Below are positions 1 to 6,607 of a DNA stretch of 7,789 nt, in pieces. Every line of letters starts with the position of its first letter. The stretch's first letter is position 1. A program made the position numbers and the translations under genes. Source of the DNA: JBBAGE01 sp041655055 (GTDB lineage Bacteria; Pseudomonadota; Alphaproteobacteria; Rhodobacterales; Rhodobacteraceae); assembly GCA_041655055.1 (NCBI GenBank), contig JBBAGE010000115.1, positions 1 to 7,789 on the forward strand, given 5' to 3'. Below the pieces are notes generated by a model. The model made no database searches, was not told the origin of the DNA, and was given only the letters and a program-made list of their open reading frames with translations.

Positions 1-341
1 TGCGACAGGCCCAGCCCGTCGCAGATCACCTGACGGGCAAAGGCTTCGGGCGACAGACCGGCCAAAGTGGCGTCAAAGGGCAGTTCAAACAGATATTCAA
101 CGCCCAGCTTTGCCAGCCGGTTACGCTTGGCCTCGGCATTCATCAGGCGAAAGGGCGGGGCCTCGGGGGCGAAGAATTCCCGCGGATGGGGTTCAAAGGT
201 GACAACACCCAGCGGCCCGGTGCCGCGCGCCAAATCAAGCACGGCCTGATGGCCCAGATGCACGCCATCGAAATTGCCAATCGCCGCGCTGGAACCGCGC
301 GCCGCCCTGTCAATAGTCCGCCAGTCCGTGAAAACCTGCAT
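1..341 (-). CDS. ribF: Bifunctional riboflavin kinase / FAD synthetase, N-terminal part (runs off the left edge)
   Basis: RibF phosphorylates riboflavin to FMN and then adenylylates FMN to FAD in the cytoplasm. Only the first 113 residues lie in the window; the family is usually about 310 residues, so the rest of the FMN adenylyltransferase domain and the whole C-terminal kinase domain are outside. The nucleotidyltransferase signature GNFDGVHLGHQ sits at residues 22-32 and contains the HxGH motif (H28, H31). TFEPHP at 48-53 and LSPEAFARQV at 96-105 are also typical of the family. The ATG at 341 follows GGAGG with a 4-base gap. The gene starts 27 bases after the stop of the MaoC-like gene and is probably co-transcribed with it. 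Identity is secure from the motifs. Completeness of the gene cannot be judged here. Confidence 0.95.
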   Translation of the reverse strand, partial: MQVFTDWRTIDRAARGSSAAIGNFDGVHLGHQAVLDLARGTGPLGVVTFEPHPREFFAPEAPPFRLMNAEAKRNRLAKLGVEYLFELPFDATLAGLSPEAFARQVICDGLGLS

Positions 342-368
342 CCGTCCTCCGGGACCAACCCCGATCCG

Positions 369-803
369 TTACTTGCTGGGCGCCAGAACCAGCGCTTCGC
401 CTTTGAGAACGACGGTATCGCCCACCATGCAGCGACATTCAAGCGTCACCCGGCGTTTGGCGTGATCGACGGCGGATACTTCGACCTCGGCGCGGACGGC
501 ATCGCCGGGGCGCACGGGGGCCAGGAATTTCAGCGTCTGGCCCATGTAAACGGTGCCATGGCCGGGCAGTTGTTCGCCGATCACGGCGGAAATCAGCCCC
601 GCGGTCAGCATGCCATGGGCGATGCGGCCCTTGAAAATCGTGTCCTTGGCATAGTCATCATCCAGATGCACCGGGTTGCGATCGGTCGAAACCTCGGCAA
701 ACAGTTCGATATCGCGATCGGTGATGATCTTGTCCAGATGGCGGCTCATGCCGATTTCGATATCGTCGATATAGATCGTTCCGCGGGGCAGGCTATCGCT
801 CAT
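369..803 (-). CDS. MaoC-like / R-specific enoyl-CoA hydratase family protein (hot-dog fold)
   Basis: This 144-residue protein is a single-domain MaoC/hydratase-2 type hot-dog enzyme. Relatives such as PhaJ hydrate trans-2-enoyl-CoA to (R)-3-hydroxyacyl-CoA. The signature STDRNPVHLD at residues 39-48 carries the expected Asp/His pair (D41 and H46, spaced as in PhaJ), followed by RIAHGMLTAGL at 60-70. FLAPVRPGDAV at 93-103 is the conserved second half of the fold. The ATG at 803 follows an AGGA sequence and matches the usual length; the open frame continues upstream to 1061, but that part lies antisense in the HAD gene and is not coding. It sits between the HAD gene and ribF. The real substrate is not shown by the sequence; acyl-CoA hydratase is a family inference, and no PHA genes are in the window. 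Confidence 0.85.
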   Translation of the reverse strand: MSDSLPRGTIYIDDIEIGMSRHLDKIITDRDIELFAEVSTDRNPVHLDDDYAKDTIFKGRIAHGMLTAGLISAVIGEQLPGHGTVYMGQTLKFLAPVRPGDAVRAEVEVSAVDHAKRRVTLECRCMVGDTVVLKGEALVLAPSK

Positions 804-832
804 GTCATTCTCATCCTGAGGCAATTTTGCGC

Positions 833-861
833 ACCATAGGGCGGCGGGACAGGCTTGGCAA
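833..861 (-). promoter_or_regulatory. Putative sigma-70 promoter for the MaoC-ribF pair
   Basis: On the minus strand TTGCCA (861-856) and TATGGT (838-833) are separated by exactly 17 bases. This gives 5 of 6 matches at -35 and 4 of 6 at -10. Transcription would start near 826 and give a leader of about 23 bases containing the AGGA ribosome site of the MaoC gene. The -35 lies in the loop of a 7-bp inverted repeat (843-849 with 863-869) that covers the stop codon of the HAD gene. The assignment is by inspection only. Confidence 0.45.
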
Positions 862-868
862 TTCCCGC

Positions 869-1744
869 CTAGCGCAGAAAGGGAATCGCCGCCATCGGGG
901 CGATCTGCTGGGTATCGAACCAGCGCGCCATCAGTGTGGGATCGGGATTTTGCACATCCGGCCCGAAATCGGCGGCCGCCAGCCCGCCGGTGATGAATAA
1001 CGTATCCAGCCCTTCGCCGATGCCGCCCGATATATCGGTATGGATGCCATCGCCGATGCACAAAATGGCGCTGTCATCGACGCTCGCATGTTTGCGCAGA
1101 CGTTTGCGCGCAAGATCATAGATCGGCGGATGCGGTTTGCCGAAATAAAGGCTTTCGCCCCCCATTTCGGTGTAAAGTTCGGCCAATGCCCCCGCGCACC
1201 ATTCCCGGCTGTCGCCGCGATCCACGACGATATCGGGATTGGCGCAGAGCATTTTCAACCCGCGTTCCTTGGCCAGCAGAAACTGCGGGCGATAGGTGGC
1301 GGGATCGGCAAAGGGATCGAATGGCCCGGTGCAAACGATCCCCTCGGCCTGATCCAGCGGCACAAGGGTGATTTCGCTGGGATTATCAATGATCTTCAAC
1401 GGTTCAAAAAAGCCGGTCTCATCGGGGGTGCCGATGTGATAGACCTTGCTGCCCACGGCGCCCTGAAACATCGCGGCGCGCGCGCTGTCGCCGGATGTCG
1501 CGATGTCATCCCAGGCGTGATCGGGAACCCCAAAGGCCGCGATCTGATCGGCAACTTCGGCGCGCGGGCGCGGCGAATTGGTGACCAAGATCACCTTGCC
1601 GCCGGTTGTGGCGCGATAATCGACCAGCGCTGCAACCGCTTCGGGATAGGCTTTGATGCCGTTATGCACACAGCCCCACAGATCGACAAAAAGCGCCTCA
1701 TAACGGTGCGAGATCTGCGCCAGATTCTGGATGATTTCGGTCAT
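869..1744 (-). CDS. HAD superfamily class IIA hydrolase, TIGR01459-like, with altered motif I
   Basis: This 291-residue protein has the layout of NagD-like (class IIA) HAD phosphatases. Motif I is DLWGCVHNG at residues 21-29: the nucleophile position is D21, but the usual second Asp (DxD) is Trp23. Motif II is LVTNSPR at 53-59 with T55, motif III is FGKPHPPIYD at 201-210 with K203, and motif IV is IGDGIHTDISGG at 230-241 with D232 and D237. The D-x-W-G form recalls the alphaproteobacterial TIGR01459 family and is probably a family trait rather than a mutation. The substrate is unknown. Its place upstream of MaoC and ribF suggests, weakly, a role with small phosphorylated metabolites, possibly in flavin synthesis. 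The ATG at 1744 has GAGGG four bases upstream. A terminator-like hairpin lies just before that ribosome site. Confidence 0.85.
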   Translation of the reverse strand: MTEIIQNLAQISHRYEALFVDLWGCVHNGIKAYPEAVAALVDYRATTGGKVILVTNSPRPRAEVADQIAAFGVPDHAWDDIATSGDSARAAMFQGAVGSKVYHIGTPDETGFFEPLKIIDNPSEITLVPLDQAEGIVCTGPFDPFADPATYRPQFLLAKERGLKMLCANPDIVVDRGDSREWCAGALAELYTEMGGESLYFGKPHPPIYDLARKRLRKHASVDDSAILCIGDGIHTDISGGIGEGLDTLFITGGLAAADFGPDVQNPDPTLMARWFDTQQIAPMAAIPFLR

Positions 1745-1758
1745 AGGGCCCTCATGGC

Positions 1759-1786
1759 AAAAGGGCGCGCCCCGGGCAGGCGCGCC
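1759..1786 (-). terminator. Intrinsic terminator or attenuator after ppaC
   Basis: The 8-base palindrome GGCGCGCC occurs at 1764-1771 and again at 1779-1786. The two copies can pair as an 8-bp all-G/C stem with a 7-base loop. On the minus strand the stem is followed, after one C, by TTTT (1762-1759). It lies 8 bases after the ppaC stop codon and ends just before the ribosome site of the HAD gene. It could therefore end ppaC transcription or reduce flow into the HAD gene. The short T-tract makes efficiency uncertain. Confidence 0.6.
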
Positions 1787-1794
1787 GGATCGGG

Positions 1795-2715
1795 TCAGAG
1801 TTCCAGCGCCGGGATGATCTGTTTCTTGCGGCTCATGATGCCGGGCAGAACGACGCTGTCGCCCTCGACCTTGGCCCCGAAGCTTTTTTCCGCCAGACGG
1901 CGCACCAGATCATTGGGCACAAGCAGGGTGGCTTCTTCGGCCAGAATATCGACGACGAAAAGCAGCACCTGATCCACGCCATCTTCGCGCGCGACACCCT
2001 CCATGCTGGCCATCAGCGATGCCTTGCGATCCAGCACCAGCCGCGGTGCGGTGGTTTCCAGCACCGAAACCCGGAATGTCGTGTCGCCCAGGGCATATTC
2101 CTTGGAATCCATCCGCAGCAGGGCGGCATCGGAAAATTCGGAAATATCGGATTTCGCCTCGAACATTTCGGCGGCATAGGCGGGGAGGTCGATCCCCAGA
2201 TCGGCGGCCAGTTTCTCGGCCAGTGCGCGATCCTGATCCGTCGTGGTGGGCGAGCGGAATTCCAGCGTATCCGACAGAATGCAGCTTAGCATCGCGCCCT
2301 TGATATTATCGGGCATCCGGGCCGCATTTTCGCCCATCAGGTTATACATGATCGTGGCCGTGCAGGCGAGCGGCTTGATCGTGATATCGATCGGCCCGCG
2401 CGTGACCAGCCCGCCCGACAATTTGTGGTGGTCGATGATCTGGATAATATCGGCCTGATTGATCGAGGCGGGCAATTCCGCGGGGTTGTTGGTATCCACA
2501 ATCACCACCCGGTCATCGGCGCTGACATCATCAAGATGCGCCGGTTCGTCAAAGCCCCAGCGGCGCAGCACGAATGCGGCCTCGGTATTGGGGCTGCCCA
2601 AAAGCCGGGCTTCGGCGGGGGTGTTGCGGATTTCGCTTAGATACCAGGCCCAGATCAGCGGCGATCCGGTGCTGTCGGTGTCAGGGGATTTGTGGCCAAA
2701 AACTTTGATGGTCAT
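1795..2715 (-). CDS. ppaC: Manganese-dependent inorganic pyrophosphatase (family II, DHH/DHHA2)
   Basis: This cytoplasmic enzyme hydrolyses pyrophosphate to two phosphates and so pulls biosynthetic reactions forward. The 306-residue protein has the N-terminal DHH domain with GHKSPDTDS at residues 7-15 (metal ligands H8, D12, D14), VDTNN at 73-77 (D74), IDHHK at 94-98 (H96, H97) and LSDT at 147-150 (D149). The C-terminal DHHA2 domain ends with the substrate-binding SRKKQ motif at 295-299. Positions match the Bacillus subtilis enzyme almost residue for residue. There are no CBS or DRTGG inserts, so it is the simple, non-nucleotide-regulated form. The ATG at 2715 is preferred over an in-frame ATG at 2730 because the putative promoter would leave the latter only about 8 bases of leader, and because numbering then fits the family. 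The frame stays open to 2931, but this extension crosses the promoter and CIRCE. Confidence 0.95.
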   Translation of the reverse strand: MTIKVFGHKSPDTDSTGSPLIWAWYLSEIRNTPAEARLLGSPNTEAAFVLRRWGFDEPAHLDDVSADDRVVIVDTNNPAELPASINQADIIQIIDHHKLSGGLVTRGPIDITIKPLACTATIMYNLMGENAARMPDNIKGAMLSCILSDTLEFRSPTTTDQDRALAEKLAADLGIDLPAYAAEMFEAKSDISEFSDAALLRMDSKEYALGDTTFRVSVLETTAPRLVLDRKASLMASMEGVAREDGVDQVLLFVVDILAEEATLLVPNDLVRRLAEKSFGAKVEGDSVVLPGIMSRKKQIIPALEL

Positions 2716-2745
2716 GGGGGGGTCCGTCATGGAAAAATCCCCGGC

Positions 2746-2774
2746 CTTATAGGCGGGTTTGCGCCGCTTGTCAC
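2746..2774 (-). promoter_or_regulatory. Putative sigma-70 promoter of ppaC
   Basis: On the minus strand GTGACA (2774-2769) and TATAAG (2751-2746) are separated by 17 bases. Each hexamer matches five of six consensus positions. The transcript would start near 2739, leaving about 23 bases before the ATG at 2715, with a short GGA seven bases ahead of that ATG. This is the best sigma-70-like promoter in the window. Confidence 0.6.
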
Positions 2775-2824
2775 CCACTTGGCGCAAGCCATTCCAATGG
2801 GGCGAATTTTCTCGATCGGGCCGG

Positions 2825-2853
2825 TTGACTTGTTCGTGTGGTCTGCCTAGATC
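2825..2853 (+). promoter_or_regulatory. Putative groESL promoter
   Basis: TTGACT (2825-2830) and TAGATC (2848-2853) are 17 bases apart, and a start near 2860 would place CIRCE at the very beginning of the transcript, as in other HrcA-controlled groESL operons. The -35 is good (5 of 6) and the -10 is weak (3 of 6). An overlapping CTTG (2829-2832) and CCTAGAT (2846-2852) resemble parts of an alphaproteobacterial sigma-32 promoter, but their spacing is shorter than usual, so I only note it. Confidence 0.5.
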
Positions 2854-2861
2854 CCCAGTCG

Positions 2862-2888
2862 TTAGCACTCGCCCCGGGTGAGTGCTAA
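2862..2888 (+). promoter_or_regulatory. CIRCE operator (HrcA binding site) of groESL
   Basis: TTAGCACTC (2862-2870), a 9-base spacer (2871-2879) and GAGTGCTAA (2880-2888) match the CIRCE consensus with no mismatch in either arm. CIRCE is the target of the HrcA repressor, whose folding depends on GroEL, so the operon senses free chaperonin. The site ends 36 bases before the groES start, between the putative promoter and the ribosome site. hrcA itself is not in the window. Confidence 0.97.
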
Positions 2889-2924
2889 CAAGAATTGAAA
2901 CCTCGAACCAAGGAGCGTTCCGAG

Positions 2925-3212
2925 ATGGCATTTACTCCGCTGCACGACCGCGTTCTCGTCCGTCGCATCGAAAGCGACGAAAAGACCAAAGGCGGTCTGA
3001 TCATCCCCGACAGCGCCAAGGAAAAACCCGCCGAGGGTGAGATCGTGGCCGTTGGTGCCGGTGCCCGCGACGAAGACGGCGATCGCATTGCGATGGATGT
3101 CAAAGCTGGCGACAAGATCCTGTTCGGCAAATGGTCGGGCACCGAGATCACGCTGGATGGCGAAGAGCTGCTGATCATGAAAGAAAGCGACATTCTCGGC
3201 ATCATCGCCTGA
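2925..3212 (+). CDS. groES: Co-chaperonin GroES (Hsp10, Cpn10)
   Basis: GroES forms the seven-subunit lid on the GroEL ring in the cytoplasm. The protein has 95 residues, the normal length. It opens with FTPLHDRVLVRR at 3-14, carries the mobile-loop stretch TKGGLIIPDSAKEKP at 21-35 (the hydrophobic LII is the GroEL contact) and has GDKILFGKWSGTE at 62-74. The ATG at 2925 follows AAGGAG (2910-2915) with a 9-base gap; an in-frame ATG at 2895 would add ten residues foreign to the family and has no such site. groEL starts 39 bases downstream with its own strong ribosome site. The pair forms a two-gene operon behind CIRCE. Confidence 0.98.
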   Translation: MAFTPLHDRVLVRRIESDEKTKGGLIIPDSAKEKPAEGEIVAVGAGARDEDGDRIAMDVKAGDKILFGKWSGTEITLDGEELLIMKESDILGIIA

Positions 3213-3251
3213 GATCGTTTTCCCCCATAATTCCAGACGAGGAGCAAGCAC

Positions 3252-4901
3252 ATGGCTGCTAAAGACGTCAAGTTCAATACAGACGCCCGCAATCGCATGC
3301 TGAAAGGCGTGAATGTCCTGGCCGATGCGGTCAAGGTCACGCTTGGCCCCAAGGGCCGCAATGTCGTCATCGACAAAAGTTTCGGCGCGCCGCGCATCAC
3401 CAAGGATGGCGTGAGCGTTGCCAAGGAAATCGAGCTTGAGGACAAGTTCGAAAACATGGGCGCGCAGATGGTCAAAGAAGTGGCCTCGCGCACCAATGAC
3501 GAAGCCGGCGACGGCACCACCACCGCGACGGTTCTGGCACAAGCCATCGTCAAGGAAGGTCTGAAATCGGTTGCCGCCGGCATGAACCCGATGGATCTCA
3601 AGCGTGGTATCGATCTGGCGACCGCCAAGGTTGTCGAATCGCTGCGCGCGTCGGCCCGTCCGGTTGCCGATAGCGACGAAGTGGCCCAGGTGGGCACCAT
3701 TTCCGCCAATGGCGAAGCCGAAATCGGCCGCCAGATCGCCGATGCGATGCAAAAGGTCGGCAATGAGGGTGTGATCACCGTCGAGGAAAACAAGGGTCTT
3801 GAGACCGAAACCACCGTTGTCGAAGGCATGCAGTTCGACCGTGGCTATCTGTCGCCTTATTTCGTGACCAACCCCGATAAAATGATCGCCGAGCTTGATG
3901 ACGCAGTCGTGCTGCTGCACGAGAAAAAGCTGTCGTCGCTGCAACCGATGGTGCCGCTGCTTGAGGCCGTGATCCAGTCGCAAAAACCGCTGCTGATCAT
4001 CGCCGAAGATGTCGAGGGCGAAGCCCTTGCCACGCTGGTGGTCAACAAGCTGCGCGGTGGTCTGAAAATCGCTGCGGTCAAGGCCCCTGGCTTTGGCGAT
4101 CGCCGCAAGGCCATGCTGCAGGATATCGCCATTCTGACCGGCGGTCAGGTGATTTCCGAAGACCTGGGCATGAAGCTTGAAAATGTCACCATGGACATGC
4201 TCGGCTCGGCCAAAACGATCAAGATCTCGAAGGATGAGACCACGATCGTCGATGGTCACGGCGAAAAGGCCGAAATCGAGGCCCGCGTTTCCCAGATCCG
4301 TCAACAGATCGAAGAAACCACCAGCGATTACGACCGTGAAAAGCTGCAGGAACGTGTGGCCAAACTGGCCGGCGGTGTGGCCGTGATCCGCGTTGGCGGC
4401 ATGACCGAAGTCGAAGTGAAAGAGCGTAAAGACCGCGTGGATGACGCGCTGAACGCCACCCGCGCTGCGGTGCAAGAAGGCGTGATCGTCGGCGGCGGTG
4501 TGGCGCTGGTTCAGGCCGCAAAAGCGCTGGTCGCGCTCGAAGGTGTGAACGCCGATCAAACTGCTGGTATTTCCATCGTGCGCCGCGCGCTCGAAGCGCC
4601 GCTGCGTCAGATCGCGGAAAATGCCGGCGTTGACGGAGCCGTTGTCGCGGGCAAGATCCGTGAATCGGATGATCCGCATTTCGGCTTTAACGCCCAGACC
4701 GAAGAATATGGCGACATGTTCAAATTCGGCGTGATCGACCCGGCCAAAGTGACGCGCACCGCGCTTGAAGATGCGGCCTCGATCGCTGGCCTGCTGATCA
4801 CCACCGAGGCGATGATCGCCGACAAGCCCGAGCCTGCTGGCGCTGCCGGCGGCGGCATGCCCGATATGGGCGGCATGGGCGGCATGGGCGGCATGATGTA
4901 A
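3252..4901 (+). CDS. groEL: Chaperonin GroEL (Hsp60, Cpn60)
   Basis: GroEL is the ATP-driven double-ring folding chamber that works with GroES. The 549-residue protein is full length. Visible landmarks are LGPKGRNVVI at 31-40, D52 in KDGVSVAKE, the nucleotide-binding GDGTTTATV at 86-94 with D87, and D398 in RVDDAL, which matches the catalytic Asp of the E. coli protein. GGGVAL is at 414-419, and the C-terminal Gly/Met-rich tail occupies 533-549 (GGM repeats ending in MM). GAGGAG (3239-3244) lies seven bases before the ATG. No frameshift or substitution of key residues is seen. Rhodobacterales often carry more than one groEL; this copy has groES directly upstream and a CIRCE, so it is probably the main one. 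It ends at a terminator shared with purK. Confidence 0.99.
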   Translation: MAAKDVKFNTDARNRMLKGVNVLADAVKVTLGPKGRNVVIDKSFGAPRITKDGVSVAKEIELEDKFENMGAQMVKEVASRTNDEAGDGTTTATVLAQAIVKEGLKSVAAGMNPMDLKRGIDLATAKVVESLRASARPVADSDEVAQVGTISANGEAEIGRQIADAMQKVGNEGVITVEENKGLETETTVVEGMQFDRGYLSPYFVTNPDKMIAELDDAVVLLHEKKLSSLQPMVPLLEAVIQSQKPLLIIAEDVEGEALATLVVNKLRGGLKIAAVKAPGFGDRRKAMLQDIAILTGGQVISEDLGMKLENVTMDMLGSAKTIKISKDETTIVDGHGEKAEIEARVSQIRQQIEETTSDYDREKLQERVAKLAGGVAVIRVGGMTEVEVKERKDRVDDALNATRAAVQEGVIVGGGVALVQAAKALVALEGVNADQTAGISIVRRALEAPLRQIAENAGVDGAVVAGKIRESDDPHFGFNAQTEEYGDMFKFGVIDPAKVTRTALEDAASIAGLLITTEAMIADKPEPAGAAGGGMPDMGGMGGMGGMM

Positions 4902-4920
4902 TCTGCCCCCAAAGCGCATA

Positions 4921-4948
4921 AAAAAAGGGGCCGTTCGCGGCCCCTTTT
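4921..4948. terminator. Bidirectional intrinsic terminator between groEL and purK
   Basis: GGGGCCG (4927-4933) pairs with CGGCCCC (4938-4944) around a TTCG loop, and flanking A and T runs extend the stem. On the plus strand TTTT follows the stem, 43 bases after groEL. On the minus strand the A-run reads as six Ts, about 20 bases after purK. One hairpin therefore serves both converging genes and is likely stronger for purK. Confidence 0.9.
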
Positions 4949-4966
4949 CATGTCTGGATCACGGGT

Positions 4967-6055
4967 TCAGTTCGCCGGGCCCAAAATGCGGTTGATATGG
5001 CCCATCTTGCGGCCGGGGCGGGCCTCGGCCTTGCCATAAAGGTGAATGGCCAGATTGCGTTCGCGGGCGAATGTGGGGATCTGGTCGATATCATCGCCAA
5101 TCAGATTGATCATTTCCACATTGGAATGGCGCGCGCCATCGCCCAGCGGCCAACCGGCTACCGCGCGGATATGCTGTTCAAACTGATCGACCGCGCAGCC
5201 ATTCTGGGTCCAATGGCCCGAATTATGCACACGCGGCGCGATTTCGTTCACGATCAGCCCGCCGTCGGTCACGAATAATTCGACCCCCAGAACGCCCACA
5301 TAATCGAGCGCGTTCAAAATCCGCGCGGCGATCAACACGGCATCGGTGCGCTGATTTGGGCTTAGCCGCGCGGGCAGGGTGGTGCTGTGCAAAATCCCGT
5401 CGCGGTGGACATTTTCGCCCGGATCGTAACAGGCGATTTCGCCATCCACGCCGCGCGCGCCGATCACCGATACCTCATGGCTGAAAGCCACGAAGCCTTC
5501 CAGTATCGCGGGCGCGCCGGACATGGCGGCAAATGCGCCATCTGCATCATCCTTTGCCTTGATCCGGACCTGTCCCTTGCCATCATAGCCCATGCGGCGG
5601 GTTTTCAGGATCGCTTGCGTCCCAATCCGCCCCAGCGCGGCACCCAGTTCATCGCGCGTCGCTACAGGGGCAAAGGGCGCAGTGGCCAGCCCCAGCCCGG
5701 TCAGAAATTCCTTTTCGCTCAGCCGGTCCTGGCTGATGCGCAAAGCTTCGCGCCCCGGGCGGATCGGACGCAGATCTTGCAACAGATCCAGCGCCGCGGT
5801 CGGGATATTTTCAAATTCATAGGTGATCACATCCACCGACTGCGCGAATACGCGCAGGGCGGCGTGATCCTCATAGGGGGCGGTTGTCACGGCATGGGCC
5901 ACATCACCGGCGGGCGGGTTCGCGGCCGGTTCATAGATATGGCAGCGAAAACCCAGCCGCGCGGCCGCCATTGCCAGCATCCGGCCCAATTGTCCTCCCC
6001 CAAGAATGCCGATCGTGGCACCGGGGGCGAGCGGGGTTGGTGCGCGATCACTCAT
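4967..6055 (-). CDS. purK: N5-carboxyaminoimidazole ribonucleotide synthase (PurK)
   Basis: PurK uses ATP and bicarbonate to convert AIR to N5-CAIR, the first half of the two-step carboxylation in de novo purine synthesis. The 362-residue protein is an ATP-grasp enzyme of normal length. The N-terminal domain has IGILGGGQLGRML at 15-27 and YEFENIP at 79-85. The ATP-grasp core has KTRRMGYDGKGQ at 151-162, and NEIAPRVHNSGHWT at 270-283 supplies metal and substrate residues. The C-terminal lobe ends with KMGHIN at 350-355. The ATG at 6055 overlaps the last 8 bases of purE, which points to translational coupling; the open frame extends to 6127, but only inside purE. No strong ribosome site is seen, as expected for a coupled start. 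Confidence 0.97.
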   Translation of the reverse strand: MSDRAPTPLAPGATIGILGGGQLGRMLAMAAARLGFRCHIYEPAANPPAGDVAHAVTTAPYEDHAALRVFAQSVDVITYEFENIPTAALDLLQDLRPIRPGREALRISQDRLSEKEFLTGLGLATAPFAPVATRDELGAALGRIGTQAILKTRRMGYDGKGQVRIKAKDDADGAFAAMSGAPAILEGFVAFSHEVSVIGARGVDGEIACYDPGENVHRDGILHSTTLPARLSPNQRTDAVLIAARILNALDYVGVLGVELFVTDGGLIVNEIAPRVHNSGHWTQNGCAVDQFEQHIRAVAGWPLGDGARHSNVEMINLIGDDIDQIPTFARERNLAIHLYGKAEARPGRKMGHINRILGPAN

Positions 6056-6533
6056 CACAGGGCACGTCCGGAATTGACGCGGAAAGCGCCGCCCGCCAGG
6101 CATCAAGCCGCGCCGCCAGCGCCGCATCGCCCGTGGCCAGGATCGCGGCGGCCATCAGCCCGGCATTCATGGCGCCAGCTTCGCCAATCGCCATCGTGGC
6201 CACGGGAAAACCTTTGGGCATCTGGACGATGGAATATAGGCTGTCCAGCCCGCCAAGCGCGCGCGTCTGGATCGGCACCCCGATCACCGGCACGCGGGTT
6301 TTCGACGCCACCATCCCCGGCAGATGCGCCGCCCCTCCGGCACCCGCGATGATGACCCGCAGCCCCCGTTCGGCCGCCGTTTTGCCGTAATCCCACAGCC
6401 GGTCCGGCGTGCGATGCGCGGAAACGATCCGGGCCTCATGCGTGATGCCCAATTCATCCAGAATTTCAGCGGCCAGTTTCATGGTGGGCCAATCGGATTG
6501 GCTGCCCATGATGATCCCAACGTCTATGCTCAC
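6048..6533 (-). CDS. purE: N5-carboxyaminoimidazole ribonucleotide mutase (PurE, class I)
   Basis: PurE moves the carboxyl group of N5-CAIR to C4 to make CAIR, the step after PurK. With a GTG start at 6533 the protein has 161 residues, normal for class I PurE. It shows VGIIMGSQSDWPTM at 5-18 (S11 and D14 bind substrate), SAHRTP at 38-43 with the catalytic His40, and AGAGGAAHLPGM at 63-74. A longer start, GTG at 6563, would add MRACERKGIS, has a poorer ribosome site and overlaps a hairpin; the chosen GTG follows AAGGG with a 7-base gap and fits family N-termini. The class I type agrees with the adjoining purK. The DUF465 gene ends 56 bases upstream, with a long inverted repeat between. Confidence 0.96.
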   Translation of the reverse strand: MSIDVGIIMGSQSDWPTMKLAAEILDELGITHEARIVSAHRTPDRLWDYGKTAAERGLRVIIAGAGGAAHLPGMVASKTRVPVIGVPIQTRALGGLDSLYSIVQMPKGFPVATMAIGEAGAMNAGLMAAAILATGDAALAARLDAWRAALSASIPDVPCDE

Positions 6534-6570
6534 ACTTATGCCCTTTCGCTCGCAGGCGCGCACTATAACG

Positions 6571-6607
6571 CCCGATATCGCCTGCGCAATCAGGCAATGA
6601 TATCGGG
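6571..6607 (-). repeat. Imperfect 14-bp inverted repeat over the stop codon of the DUF465 gene
   Basis: CCCGATATC followed by GCCTG (6571-6584) can pair with CAGGC (6591-6595) and GATATCGGG (6599-6607). This leaves a 6-base loop and a 3-base bulge (6596-6598). The DUF465 stop codon (6592-6590) lies in it, and the purE start is 38 bases beyond. On the minus strand no run of Ts follows, so a classical terminator is unlikely. An mRNA-stabilising or attenuating hairpin between DUF465 and purEK is possible. Confidence 0.6.

Noticed and set aside
186..839. A 217-codon plus-strand open frame opposite ribF and the MaoC gene
   Set aside because: It is the complement of two recognised genes, and its translation has no family features.
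804..1061. N-terminal extension of the MaoC-like protein up to 1061
   Set aside because: It lies in a different frame inside the HAD gene, while the ATG at 803 has a ribosome site and gives the usual single-domain length.
1764..1786. The paired GGCGCGCC octamers as a recombination or attachment site
   Set aside because: The adjacent T-tract and position after a stop codon are explained by a terminator, and no integrase or other mobility gene is near.
1040..1972. A 310-codon plus-strand open frame opposite the HAD gene and the end of ppaC
   Set aside because: It crosses the boundary between two well-supported minus-strand genes, including the hairpin, and shows no recognisable domain.
2716..2931. 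N-terminal extension of ppaC up to 2931
   Set aside because: It would cover the ppaC promoter and the CIRCE operator, and it adds residues absent from family II pyrophosphatases.
2862..4919. A 685-codon open frame on the minus strand opposite groES and groEL
   Set aside because: It is antisense to two certain genes, has low-complexity His/Ala runs produced by the groEL GGM tail, and resembles no family. Such frames arise from the codon bias of GC-rich genes.
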